The notes under the pieces are model-generated. The model was given only the letters and a program-made list of their open reading frames with translations. It had not been told where the DNA came from and did no database searches. The position numbers were made by a program, and so were the translations under genes. Shown one piece after another: positions 43,052-49,930 of a stretch of 61,942 nucleotides of DNA (within the stretch, counting starts at the first letter, position 1; every line of letters begins with the position of its first letter). The stretch covers positions 1-61,942 of the forward strand of contig NZ_AUCP01000039.1 in assembly GCF_000429825.1 (NCBI RefSeq), in the 5' to 3' direction. This DNA is from Cohnella thermotolerans DSM 17683 (GTDB lineage: Bacteria; Bacillota; Bacilli; Paenibacillales; Paenibacillaceae).

Positions 43052-43683
43052 TCGGACGGGGGGATACGCTCCTGATCGCGACCCGCAACGCGGGCAAGAC
43101 GCGGGAATTCCGGGAAGCGTTCGCCGCGCTCGGCGTCAGCGTCAAAGATTTGAACGAAGTCGCAGGCGTTCCCGAGATCGAAGAGACCGGAGATACGTTC
43201 GAGGCGAACGCGCTGATCAAGGCGAAGGCGGCGGCGGAGGCGACGGGGCTGCCGGCGCTGGCCGACGATTCCGGCTTGTGCGTCGACGCGCTGGGCGGCG
43301 CTCCCGGCGTTTATTCCGCGCGGTACGCCGGCGAAGGGGCGGGAGACGCCGCAAACAACGCGAAGCTGCTGCGGGAACTGTCGGCGCTCGGCGCCTCGGC
43401 GGAGGGTGCCGGAGCCGGGCCGGACGGCGCCAAGCTGCTCAGCTCCGCGCGGTTCGTATGCTCGCTTGTGCTGTACGAACCGGCCACCGGCGCCCAAACG
43501 GTCGCCGAAGGAACGGTGGAAGGCTTTATCGCGGACCGCGCGAGCGGCTCCGGCGGGTTCGGCTACGATCCGCTGTTCTACCTCCCGGAATACGGCAAGT
43601 CGATGGCCGAGATTTCGCTCGAGGAGAAAAACCGGATCAGCCATCGCGGTCTTGCGCTGCGCCGTCTGCTTGCGAAGCTGTGA
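43048..43683 (+). CDS. rdgB: XTP/dITP diphosphatase (RdgB/HAM1 family)
   Basis: 211-aa house-cleaning enzyme that hydrolyses non-canonical purine triphosphates (dITP, XTP) to monophosphates. Motifs: [13 protein letters not shown] at the N-terminus, [46 protein letters not shown], and [22 protein letters not shown], plus the late [10 protein letters not shown]. There is a slightly long insert ([19 protein letters not shown]) in the middle. ATG 43048 overlaps the rph stop. A bidirectional hairpin terminator follows and faces asnB. Confidence 0.95.
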   Translation: MIGRGDTLLIATRNAGKTREFREAFAALGVSVKDLNEVAGVPEIEETGDTFEANALIKAKAAAEATGLPALADDSGLCVDALGGAPGVYSARYAGEGAGDAANNAKLLRELSALGASAEGAGAGPDGAKLLSSARFVCSLVLYEPATGAQTVAEGTVEGFIADRASGSGGFGYDPLFYLPEYGKSMAEISLEEKNRISHRGLALRRLLAKL

Positions 43684-43694
43684 CGGACGCCACG

Positions 43695-43746
43695 AAAAAG
43701 AAGCTTCCGAGTCCGCGCGATCCGTGCGGCGGGAAGCTTCTTTTTT
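43695..43746 (+). terminator. Bidirectional terminator between rdgB and asnB
   Basis: Stem AAGAAGCTTCC / GGAAGCTTCTT with an A-run on the left and TTTTTT on the right, so it can stop transcription from both convergent genes. Confidence 0.85.
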
Positions 43747-43771
43747 CTGAAACGTTCGTTAGCCAGGCCTT

Positions 43772-45625
43772 TCAGACGAACTTCACCTTGTAATGCCGCA
43801 GCCAGAAATCGAATTGCAGCAAGTAAGCGAACAGCTGTGGAGCGGACATCAACTGTCCGAACCAAGGCAGGTGCGAGCCGGGGTCCGCCTGCGCGGCGAT
43901 CTCCCGCACTTTGCCCGCGTCGATAAGCGGCAGAAGCGGGCAGGAGGGATCGTCCAGCCGCTCCAGCAGAAGGCCGCGAACCGCGTTCAAATAACCCGGG
44001 TTGTGCGTTTTCGGGTAGGGGCTTTTTTTGCGGTACAGCACTTCGTGGGGCAGCACGCCTTCCAGCGCCTTGCGCAGGATGCCTTTCTCGCGGTCGCCCG
44101 CCATTTTCAGCTTCCACGGGATGTTGAACACGTACTGCACGAGCCGATGATCGCAGAACGGCACCCGCACCTCCAGTCCGACGGCCATGCTCATCCGGTC
44201 CTTGCGGTCGAGCAGCGTCGGCATGAACCGCGTAATGTTCAAGTAAGACATGCGCCGCATGCGCCGCGCGTCCTCGTCTTCGCCGGGCAGCTCCGGTACT
44301 TCCGCGAGCGCCTGGGCGTAGCGGTCGCCCAAGTAATCGCGCGCCCGGACGATTTCGCGCACTTCCGCCGACATGACGCTCTCCCGCAGCTCGGGAGCGA
44401 GCGACCAGGGGAATGTGTTCGCCTCCAGCGCCTCCCGGCGGTGGAACCACGGGTAGCCGCCGAACACTTCGTCGGCCGCTTCCCCGGAGATGGCGACGGT
44501 CGCGCCCTTCTTGATCTCCCGGCAGAACAAATACAGGGAAGCGTCGATGTCGGCCATGCCGGGGGAATCCTTCGCCAGCGCGGCCGCTTCGAGCGCTTCT
44601 ACGAGCTCCGGCGTATCGAACTGCACCGGATGATGATCCGTGCCGAGGTAGCCGACCATCCGCCGGATCCAGGGGGCGTCCGGGTTCGGCTGAAAGTCGT
44701 GAGCTTTAAAAAACTTGTCGTTATCCACGTAATCGACGGAATACGTTTGCACCCGGCCTTGGCCGGTTCTCTCATAATAACGGACGGCCAGCGTCGTAAG
44801 CGCGCTGGAGTCGAGTCCTCCGGACAGCAGCGTGCCGACCGGCACGTCGGAGACGAGCTGCCGTTCGACCGTGTCGGTCAGCAGCTCCCGCACGCGCTCG
44901 GCTGTCGCCGGCTCGTCGTCCTCATGCGGAACGCTCTCGAGCCGCCAATAGGCCGACTGCCGCATGCCGTCGCGGTCGTAAATCAGGCTGTGCCCCGGCT
45001 TCAGCTCCGACATGCCGCGCCAGATGCCGTGGCCGGGCGTGCGCGCGGGACCGATGATGAACAGCTCGGCCAGGCCTTCCCGGTCGATCTCCGCCGGCAC
45101 GTCCGGATGGGCCAGAATCGCCTTGGGCTCGGAACCGAACAGCAGACGCCCTTCCTCCCGCCGGTAGAACAGCGGTTTGACGCCCAGCCGGTCCCGCGCC
45201 ATGAACAGCCGCTCTTTCTCCGTATCCCAGATCGCGAACGCGAAGATGCCGTTGAATTTGCCCAGACATTCCGGCCCCCACTCGACGTACGCGAGCAGCA
45301 ATACCTCCGTGTCGCAAGTTGTCCGGAACGCGTAGCCGAGCTTCTCGAGTTCCTTGCGCAGCTCAAGCGCGTTGTATAGTTCGCCGTTATAAACGACGAC
45401 GCATCGTTGATCGTCGGCATATTTGGCCGGTCGCACCATCGGCTGCGCCCCGTTCTGCGGATCGATGACGCTGAGCCGCCGGTGCCCGAGCGCACAATGC
45501 CTGGACAGCCACGTTCCCGCCGCGTCCGGTCCGCGAAGCGACATCGTCTCCGTCATTTTCTCCACGATGTCGGCCTGTGTCGTCAGATCGTTTCGCCAAT
45601 CCACCCAACCTGTAATTCCGCACAT
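43772..45625 (-). CDS. asnB: Glutamine-hydrolysing asparagine synthase
   Basis: 617-aa enzyme that makes asparagine from aspartate, ATP and glutamine. The N-terminal class II amidotransferase begins MCGITGW, so Cys2 is the nucleophile after Met removal; VVYNGELYN follows. The C-terminal synthetase has the pyrophosphate loop LLSGGLDSSAL and GEAADEVFGGYPWFH. The frame is open upstream to 45796, but Cys must be residue 2 and AAGGAGG lies seven bases before ATG 45625. Convergent with rdgB and sharing its terminator. Of the Firmicutes paralogues it may be the sporulation or housekeeping type; sequence alone does not tell me which. Confidence 0.92.
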   Translation of the reverse strand: MCGITGWVDWRNDLTTQADIVEKMTETMSLRGPDAAGTWLSRHCALGHRRLSVIDPQNGAQPMVRPAKYADDQRCVVVYNGELYNALELRKELEKLGYAFRTTCDTEVLLLAYVEWGPECLGKFNGIFAFAIWDTEKERLFMARDRLGVKPLFYRREEGRLLFGSEPKAILAHPDVPAEIDREGLAELFIIGPARTPGHGIWRGMSELKPGHSLIYDRDGMRQSAYWRLESVPHEDDEPATAERVRELLTDTVERQLVSDVPVGTLLSGGLDSSALTTLAVRYYERTGQGRVQTYSVDYVDNDKFFKAHDFQPNPDAPWIRRMVGYLGTDHHPVQFDTPELVEALEAAALAKDSPGMADIDASLYLFCREIKKGATVAISGEAADEVFGGYPWFHRREALEANTFPWSLAPELRESVMSAEVREIVRARDYLGDRYAQALAEVPELPGEDEDARRMRRMSYLNITRFMPTLLDRKDRMSMAVGLEVRVPFCDHRLVQYVFNIPWKLKMAGDREKGILRKALEGVLPHEVLYRKKSPYPKTHNPGYLNAVRGLLLERLDDPSCPLLPLIDAGKVREIAAQADPGSHLPWFGQLMSAPQLFAYLLQFDFWLRHYKVKFV

Positions 45626-45849
45626 TGCCGTTTCCTCCTTACGAATTTGCCGCGGATGCTGCCCCGAATGGTCATCTTGTCTGCTTCCAACCAAATCGTA
45701 CCGAGACAATTGCCCCGGATTCACCATATTCCGCCGGCGGCCGTTTTGACTCAAAGTCCGGGCGAAATTCGGGAGCGGTCTTTCGGGAAGTGACATAAAA
45801 GCGGGCGGGCGGGAGAAAATACGGAAAGAACGGACCGGGATTCGCAGTC

Positions 45850-46182
45850 GTGGAAAAGGAGGGAAGGGTCATCGGGGACGAGCGCAAAACGTATTACGTC
45901 GCCGTAGGCGCGGGACAAATTCTGGAGGACAAGGAGGCGGCGCCTTTCGAGTTCGCCATTCGCGCCAACGAGGAGGAGCTGAACAAGCTTCAGGAGAAGT
46001 TCGAGGAGCTGGCGAGCGCCGAAGAGGCGTCTGCGTTTCACTTCACCGGCTGGCTGACGGCAGGAGACGAGCAGACCAACGAGGCGTACGCCGGCCACTT
46101 GAAGGGCATTTACAGCCTGCTGTACGAACTGGGGACGGAAGAGACGAAACGCCATATCGAAGATCACCATTTTCTCGACTGA
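45850..46182 (+). CDS. Conserved-looking small protein, unknown function
   Basis: Up to 110 aa, acidic, not recognised. It reads DERKTYYVAVGAGQILEDKEAAPFEF, a beta-rich start, then helices (ANEEELNKLQEKFEELASAE), then HFTGWLTAGDEQTNEAYAGH. The start is unclear: GTG 45850 has no ribosome binding site, while AAGGAGG at 45857-45863 would serve a codon near 45880, where only ATC (45874) is available. It is followed 19 nt later by another small gene, and a third overlaps that, forming a likely three-gene unit of unknowns closed by a terminator at 46701. Confidence 0.6.
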   Translation: MEKEGRVIGDERKTYYVAVGAGQILEDKEAAPFEFAIRANEEELNKLQEKFEELASAEEASAFHFTGWLTAGDEQTNEAYAGHLKGIYSLLYELGTEETKRHIEDHHFLD

Positions 46183-46201
46183 CAGGAGGCAGGCCGCATT
46201 C

Positions 46202-46564
46202 ATGTTGACGATACGCCGTGCGTCGTTCCGCCAGGTGCTGGAGCGGGGCAGCCAGCGCTACGCCGAAATCGAAGTGGAGACGGACGCTGCCCGCGCGCCA
46301 CGTTTGCTCGCCTACTTCCGCAGAGAGGGCAACGGACACTACCAGCTCGTCCGCGTCATCGCGAACGGCGCGGACGCGGAGACGGATTGGTTCGATAACA
46401 GCCTGCACGCGGCATACGAGGACGTCACGGCGCAAATGTTCGCGGGCCCGAGCCATGGCGGAGCGGAGGATCGCGTGCAGTTCGGCCGCCGGCTGCTCGA
46501 GTATGGGGATCTGCAGCGCCAATTGGACATCCATTTGAAGGAGGCTTCGGCCCATGGGCGATAA
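46202..46564 (+). CDS. Small protein of unknown function
   Basis: 120-aa protein, not recognised. It begins MLTIRRASFRQVLERGSQRYAEIEVETD, has a central hydrophobic strand (YQLVRVIANGADAETDWFDN) and ends with a helix (DRVQFGRRLLEYGDLQRQLDIHL). No signal peptide or membrane helix. AGGAGG lies 13 nt before ATG 46202. It overlaps the next small gene by 11 nt, which supports cotranscription and real coding. Gene order links it to the protein at 45850 and the 45-aa protein at 46554, but no function can be given. Confidence 0.6.
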   Translation: MLTIRRASFRQVLERGSQRYAEIEVETDAARAPRLLAYFRREGNGHYQLVRVIANGADAETDWFDNSLHAAYEDVTAQMFAGPSHGGAEDRVQFGRRLLEYGDLQRQLDIHLKEASAHGR

Positions 46565-46691
46565 ATTCAAGAAGAACAAAGGCAATTCCTATGCGAAGCG
46601 CGGCGAGGAGTTCGCCGAGCAGACGATCAAGACGAGCCAGAGCGAACCGCATCCCGCGCAAAACGCGCCCGCCACGCCGCACAACCGTTAG
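46554..46691 (+). CDS. 45-aa basic/polar small protein
   Basis: Short gene. It reads MGDKFKKNKGNSYAKRG, then EEFAEQTIKTSQSEPHPAQ, ending in a Pro/His-rich tail. AAGGAGG at 46538-46544 sits nine bases before ATG 46554, which is good evidence of translation. It overlaps the previous gene by 11 nt and is followed 9 nt later by a strong terminator. The hydrophilic, Lys/Asn/Gln-rich, unstructured composition resembles small spore-associated proteins, but I cannot place it in a named SASP family. Third gene of the 45850-46691 unit. Confidence 0.6.
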   Translation: MGDKFKKNKGNSYAKRGEEFAEQTIKTSQSEPHPAQNAPATPHNR

Positions 46692-46700
46692 GCGGCGGCC

Positions 46701-46742
46701 AGCCCCGGGAAGGAGCCGAACGGCTTCGCCCGGGGCTTTTTT
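46701..46742 (+). terminator. Terminator of the three small genes
   Basis: Perfect outer stem AGCCCCGGG / CCCGGGGCT with an inner AGCCG/CGGCT pairing, followed by TTTTTTG. Confidence 0.9.
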
Positions 46743-46751
46743 GCCGTGAGG

Positions 46752-46884
46752 CTAGTCTCCCTTCGCCGCCGATACTTGGCCGAAGTTGTTGACGTAGAAC
46801 GAGAAAAGCAGAGAGGAGACGATCCACCCGACGGAGGCGAAGGCTGATCCCGGCATCGCTTCGTGCCAGGTCAATCTGCGTGTA
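46752..46884 (-). pseudogene. YihY/BrkB-family membrane protein remnant
   Basis: The minus strand reads RRLTWHEAMPGSAFASVGW followed by IVSSLLFSFYVNNFGQ and stops at 46752-46754. This matches the conserved region of YihY/BrkB (formerly called ribonuclease BN) membrane proteins, which are about 280-300 aa. Only about 40 residues remain: the upstream side meets an in-frame stop near 46885 and the downstream helices are missing. It lies directly after the EamA remnant, so both probably come from one deletion event. Confidence 0.65.
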
Positions 46885-46933
46885 TATGACCCTCTCTTTC
46901 AAGTTTATGAACGAGCCTCGGCCTGCTTGACCG

Positions 46934-47270
46934 TTATTTCAGCGCGGCGATCACGACGCTAAGCTTGTCGATCGGTCCGACTTGCGATACTTTCCCGTAC
47001 TTCAGGGCGAGGAAATAAAACAGCCACGACAGCGCCCCTGCCTTTCCGCTCAGAACGATGAACGTCAGCGCCTTGCGGTGCGACAAAATTTCGCCCAACT
47101 GGCTGAATTTCCCTTGGACGGCCACGACGATAAGAAGAAATAAAGCCATAATGACGGAGCGGAAAGCCGTCGCCGAATTGGCGTCGATGTCTTTCAGCCC
47201 GATCTTGCCGAAGATCGCCACCAGTGCGGCCATGACGGCCCGACAGCAGCCCGTAAAGCAACTAGATCAT
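46934..47270 (-). pseudogene. Degenerate EamA-like transporter
   Basis: The intact family protein is about 140 aa with four or five membrane helices. Here ATG 47270 is followed almost at once by TAG (47264-47262) where a Trp codon is expected (MI*LLYGLLS). Then an extra G near 47240 shifts the frame into AVMAALVAIFGKIGLKDIDA. The gene keeps LSGKAGALSWLFYFLALKYG and VGPIDKLSVVIAALK, then stops at 46934, losing the final helices. Three independent lesions make this a clear pseudogene. Sequence errors could explain one of them but not all. Confidence 0.75.
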
Positions 47271-47364
47271 GGGAGTCCCCCCTCTTCTAGAAAAAAGTGA
47301 TTTCTCTTTCTTCGACGAAGAGAAGGGAATGCCTCCCCCCATATCATGATTTCTCCCCTTGAAT

Positions 47365-47401
47365 AAAGCAAAAGAGCAGGAGGGGTGGCCCTCGCTGCTC
47401 T
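47365..47401 (-). terminator. Terminator of the SASP gene
   Basis: On the minus strand: AGAGCAG...CTGCTCT with inner GAGGG/CCCCT pairing, then TTTGCTTT. Confidence 0.75.
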
Positions 47402-47408
47402 CGCTTGG

Positions 47409-47633
47409 TTATCTCCAGTTGCTTTGGCCCGCCAGTTGCTGCTCGGCGATCAGAACCAGGCGACGGGTGATGTTCCCCCCGATGCGTCCGGTATCGCGAG
47501 TCACCATATTGCCGTAGTAACCGTCTTGCGGAATTTGAATGCCCAGCTCTTGGGCGACTTCAAATTTTAGCTGGTCCAGAGCGGCTTTCGCTTGCTGAAC
47601 GACGAGTTGATTGGAGCTGCGGTCGTTTGCCAT
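47409..47633 (-). CDS. Alpha/beta-type small acid-soluble spore protein
   Basis: 74-aa DNA-binding spore protein that coats the forespore chromosome and protects it from UV and heat. The first half holds NQLVVQQAKAALDQLKFEVA, including the germination-protease cut region (KFEVAQELG). The second half has YGNMVTRDTGRIGGNITRRL, the standard alpha/beta SASP DNA-contact block. GGAGGTGA precedes ATG 47633; the open frame to 47651 is not needed. A consensus sigma-G promoter lies 31 nt upstream and a terminator follows, so it is a single-gene forespore unit. Confidence 0.96.
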   Translation of the reverse strand: MANDRSSNQLVVQQAKAALDQLKFEVAQELGIQIPQDGYYGNMVTRDTGRIGGNITRRLVLIAEQQLAGQSNWR

Positions 47634-47663
47634 GTTTTTGATCACCTCCACCGTTTCTGGACC

Positions 47664-47694
47664 TATTATGCTTCCTTCGGTTTCCTCCTATGCA
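47664..47694 (-). promoter_or_regulatory. Sigma-G promoter of the SASP gene
   Basis: On the minus strand TGCATA (47694-47689), 18-nt spacer, CATAATA (47670-47664): a near-perfect sigma-G promoter, giving forespore-specific expression. Confidence 0.8.
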
Positions 47695-47912
47695 AGGGGT
47701 TGCCGAATTTCTTCGAAGCGACCTTTCGCGTATTCGCGCCGCCCATAAAGAAACCGACACTCGGCCTCGAGTGTCGGACGTGGTGTTCCTGCAGCGAGGA
47801 TAATGACCAGCAAAATGAAGAGCACAAGTACAAAAGCAATAGCTCCGGATCCACCGTATCCGCCGCAAGATCCTCCTGCTCCGCCAACAAACAAAAAATC
47901 CCGAAAACCCAT
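47688..47912 (-). pseudogene. YjcZ-like sporulation protein remnant running through a terminator
   Basis: The frame reads VGGAGGSCGGYGGSGAIAFV then LVLFILLVIILAAG, very like the Gly/Cys/Tyr-rich head and single membrane helix of YjcZ-family proteins (normally 25-50 aa). Its ATG (47912) lies inside the tRNA-Arg terminator hairpin, no ribosome binding site is visible, and instead of stopping after the helix it continues through a second hairpin terminator (47754-47777) for 30 more codons. I think the original start and stop are lost. A real gene with a TTG start at about 47897 is a weaker alternative. Confidence 0.45.
47745..47777 (-). terminator. Strong terminator inside the YjcZ-like frame
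   Basis: Perfect 10-bp stem CCGACACTCG-aggc-CGAGTGTCGG (47754-47777), followed on the minus strand by TTTCTTT. Confidence 0.8.
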
Positions 47913-47932
47913 AATGCTGCCGGGCTTTCGGG
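47892..47932 (-). terminator. Terminator of tRNA-Arg
   Basis: On the minus strand CCCGAAAGCCC (47932-47922) pairs with GGGTTTTCGGG (47910-47900), followed by ATTTTTTG. It lies 40 nt after the tRNA 3' end. Confidence 0.75.
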
Positions 47933-47972
47933 ATATTCGCGTCATCGTCAATCGCGTTCAAAATGAATCAAA

Positions 47973-48049
47973 TGGCGTCCCAGGAGGGATTCGAACCCCC
48001 GACCGTACGCTTAGAAGGCGTATGCTCTATCCAGCTGAGCTACTGGGAC
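47973..48049 (-). tRNA. tRNA-Arg (anticodon UCU)
   Basis: 77 nt including encoded CCA. Acceptor GTCCCAG/CTGGGAC, D-arm GCTC...GAGC, anticodon stem TACGC/GCGTA with loop CTTCTAA (anticodon TCT, reads AGA), T-arm with GGTTCGAATCC. It decodes Arg codons AGA and AGG. Own promoter and terminator. Confidence 0.97.
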
Positions 48050-48060
48050 ACAGCTTGATT

Positions 48061-48090
48061 ATATTATCATATTCGAGCGGAAAGACTCAA
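48061..48090 (-). promoter_or_regulatory. Promoter of tRNA-Arg
   Basis: On the minus strand TTGAGT (48090-48085), 18-nt spacer, TAATAT (48066-48061), directly upstream of the tRNA; an overlapping TATAAT one turn closer is an alternative -10. Confidence 0.5.
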
Positions 48091-48148
48091 GTGCAAATTT
48101 GGAAATTTTCGCGCCCCTTCAAAGAAAATCGATTGAAGCGATAAGCAG

Positions 48149-48180
48149 AAGGAGCCTTCCGGCGGCGGGAGGCTCCTTTT
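48149..48180 (+). terminator. Orphan hairpin, terminator-like
   Basis: GGAGCCT...AGGCTCC stem followed by TTTT on the plus strand, with no plus-strand gene just upstream. It may be a relic of a deleted gene or may block antisense transcription toward the tRNA. Confidence 0.4.
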
Positions 48181-48308
48181 GCGAACGTCTTACTCTTCCG
48201 GACGATGCGGGTCCAAGCGGGCCGAACGTCATCGTGATAACCCCCAAACTTTGACGGTTCAACCTATGCCCAAGGACTGGGCGTTGACACAGTTGGAAAA
48301 CGGATCAC
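48181..48308. other. Non-coding gap between the orphan hairpin and the small-gene promoter
   Basis: No coding frame with a ribosome binding site is seen. A TTGACA at 48284-48289 has no matching -10 box at normal spacing. Confidence 0.5.
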
Positions 48309-48337
48309 TTGATCGTTTGACGCGAACGGATTATAAT
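48309..48337 (+). promoter_or_regulatory. Sigma-A promoter of the small basic protein gene
   Basis: TTGATC (48309-48314), exactly 17 nt, TATAAT (48332-48337): strong consensus, 38 nt before GTG 48375. Confidence 0.7.
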
Positions 48338-48374
48338 GGGAACGAACAAATGTTCTTGTCGGAGAGTGATAAGG

Positions 48375-48578
48375 GTGGTTATCGAGCGTGCGATCGGACG
48401 TTGGCCCGTCCAGATCGTTTACCGGGACAGCAAGGGACGGACGACGAAGACGGTCGTCACGGTCTATTCGGTGAGGAACGGCAAAGCCCGGGTGCTGGAT
48501 TGGCGCAGGCGCGCTTTGCGGACGCTGGCGACGAGGCGCATCTTGGCCGCGATCCCTGTCGTTCGGCGCGTCTCCTGA
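48375..48578 (+). CDS. Small basic protein of unknown function
   Basis: 67-aa protein between two tRNA genes. It reads VIERAIGRWPVQIVYRDSKG, then RTTKTVVTVYSVRNGKARVL, then an Arg-rich helix DWRRRALRTLATRRILAAI. The beta-rich first half suggests a small barrel or SH3-like fold; the Arg-rich end suggests nucleic acid or ribosome contact. Both are guesses. GGAGAG eight bases before GTG 48375 supports the start, and a strong promoter lies upstream; the ATG at 48336 overlaps the -10 box and is not used. The tRNA-Gly terminator hairpin follows on the other strand. No family recognised. Confidence 0.6.
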   Translation: MVIERAIGRWPVQIVYRDSKGRTTKTVVTVYSVRNGKARVLDWRRRALRTLATRRILAAIPVVRRVS

Positions 48579-48590
48579 CCGGACAACAAA

Positions 48591-48616
48591 CAAAAAAACC
48601 TTTGCGCAAGCAAAGG
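48591..48616 (-). terminator. Terminator of tRNA-Gly
   Basis: On the minus strand CCTTTGC-ttgc-GCAAAGG then TTTTTTTG, 18 nt after the tRNA 3' end. Confidence 0.85.
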
Positions 48617-48634
48617 CTTAACGTAATCGTAGGA

Positions 48635-48708
48635 TGGAGCGGGTGATGGGAATCGAACCCACGCCTCAAGCTTGGGAAGCTGGCGTTCTACCATTGAACT
48701 ACACCCGC
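48635..48708 (-). tRNA. tRNA-Gly (anticodon CCC)
   Basis: 74 nt including encoded CCA. Acceptor GCGGGTG/CACCCGC, anticodon loop TTCCCAA (anticodon CCC, reads GGG), T-arm with GGTTCGATTCC. A dedicated GGG-decoding isoacceptor fits a high-GC genome. Confidence 0.95.
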
Positions 48709-48904
48709 AAGTAGGATAACAATAAGAAATATAGCACAGACGCCGTTTGGAAATCAACCCCGAACGGCAGGCGTTTCGCCGGGATGATCCGGGTGTGTTC
48801 GGAGAAGCCTCTTCCGGGCTTTTCCTTTTTCCGCGGGGTTCATGGTATAATGCGGGTGAATCGGCCACCGAGGGCCGCCGCGCCAACAGGAAGGGGTTCA
48901 CCGC

Positions 48905-49819
48905 GTGAATGATTCCAACAAAGATAACTTGGTCTTGTTTCCCAAGACGTTGGACTACTATCAGATTCAATTGACGAGAATGCTGGAGACGGAACGTTAC
49001 GGCGAAGCCAAATCGCTGCTCTCGTTCCTGCTCCAATGCGGCGGGGAGGCCGAACGGCACCATACCGAATGGCTGGCTCTGCTCGGCTGGCTGGAAGCCG
49101 CATTCCCGGATGCCGGGAACGGAGCCGACGCCGGCGAGCCGTGGAACGAGGATGAGGAGGACGCCGAGGAAGCGCTGCAGCGGCGGCTGTACGACCGTTC
49201 CGGGAAGGACGCGGACTATATTCCCAGGCTTCTGGCTTCCCTGAGGGAGAAGGAGGAACCCGAGGATCAATTGCTGGCGCTGGGGCAGCTTTATTATTTG
49301 GAGCATCCCGACATCGAGCCGGGTATCCGCGCTTGGCTGGCGGAACGGGAATGTCATCCGGCCGTGCAGTTTCGCGCGTTTCAGCTCTTGAACAAATTGG
49401 GCGCGACCGGTCCCGTGTTTTTCCGGCGGGGCGGCGCGACGCTGTCCGTAGAGGCCGAGACGACGCCGATGAAGTTCGAGGACTTCCCGCCGGCCGTATC
49501 GAACGTGCTGGCCAGGGTGAAGCAGGCCGCGGAGGTGTCGGATCCGACGCTGTCCTATTTCGCCGAGGAGATGTGGAAGGAATGCGTCCAGGTGGCTTAT
49601 GGCAGTCCGGTCTACGACTGGATCACGGAGGACGACGATGGAGCTGCGGATTTGTGGGCCGCGGCGCTGCATCAATTTCTGGTGGAGAAGCTGCACGGTC
49701 CGGCGAGCGACGAACCGGTCCGCGAACAGTATGGCATTACCGGGGATTTGCGGTTCCGCTACGAGCAAGCGCTCCGATGGCTCCGGTTGTACGCGGGGGA
49801 TCTGCAGCCTGACGCGTGA
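48905..49819 (+). CDS. TPR-like helical protein (YsoA-like position)
   Basis: 304-aa cytosolic protein, mostly alpha-helical and acidic. It begins with LVLFPKTLDYYQIQLTRMLE, then TERYGEAKSLLSFLLQCGGE, which resembles a tetratricopeptide helix pair. A Glu/Asp-rich linker lies at about 75-90 (WNEDEEDAEEAL), then further helical pairs (EDQLLALGQLYYLEHPDIE; AVQFRAFQLLNKLG). In B. subtilis the TPR protein YsoA lies just upstream of tig; position and fold suggest this is its counterpart, though similarity is not proven. AGGAAGGGG precedes GTG 48905; TATAAT at 48846-48851 is a likely -10 box. A 7-bp hairpin (49809-49827) spans its stop. Confidence 0.65.
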   Translation: MNDSNKDNLVLFPKTLDYYQIQLTRMLETERYGEAKSLLSFLLQCGGEAERHHTEWLALLGWLEAAFPDAGNGADAGEPWNEDEEDAEEALQRRLYDRSGKDADYIPRLLASLREKEEPEDQLLALGQLYYLEHPDIEPGIRAWLAERECHPAVQFRAFQLLNKLGATGPVFFRRGGATLSVEAETTPMKFEDFPPAVSNVLARVKQAAEVSDPTLSYFAEEMWKECVQVAYGSPVYDWITEDDDGAADLWAAALHQFLVEKLHGPASDEPVREQYGITGDLRFRYEQALRWLRLYAGDLQPDA

Positions 49820-49839
49820 TGCGTCAGAGGGGACAACCC

Positions 49840-49868
49840 TTGAAATGATAGCGAAGGTTGATTATAAT
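49840..49868 (+). promoter_or_regulatory. Sigma-A promoter of tig
   Basis: TTGAAA (49840-49845), 17-nt spacer, TATAAT (49863-49868), 62 nt before ATG 49931. Confidence 0.75.
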
Positions 49869-49930
49869 AGAATGGTTTATGTTAAGCTGCCGATCAAGTC
49901 GGCAAGCGGTTTCGGAGGGGAATAGCTGAC

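Noticed and set aside
45626..45849. T-box or other riboswitch upstream of asnB
   Set aside because: No T-box consensus, anticodon-like specifier loop or terminator hairpin is visible on the minus strand here.
49809..49827. CTGACGC-gtgat-GCGTCAG hairpin at the stop of the YsoA-like gene
   Set aside because: A good 7-bp stem but no T-run after it, and it lies just before the tig promoter; not called as a terminator.
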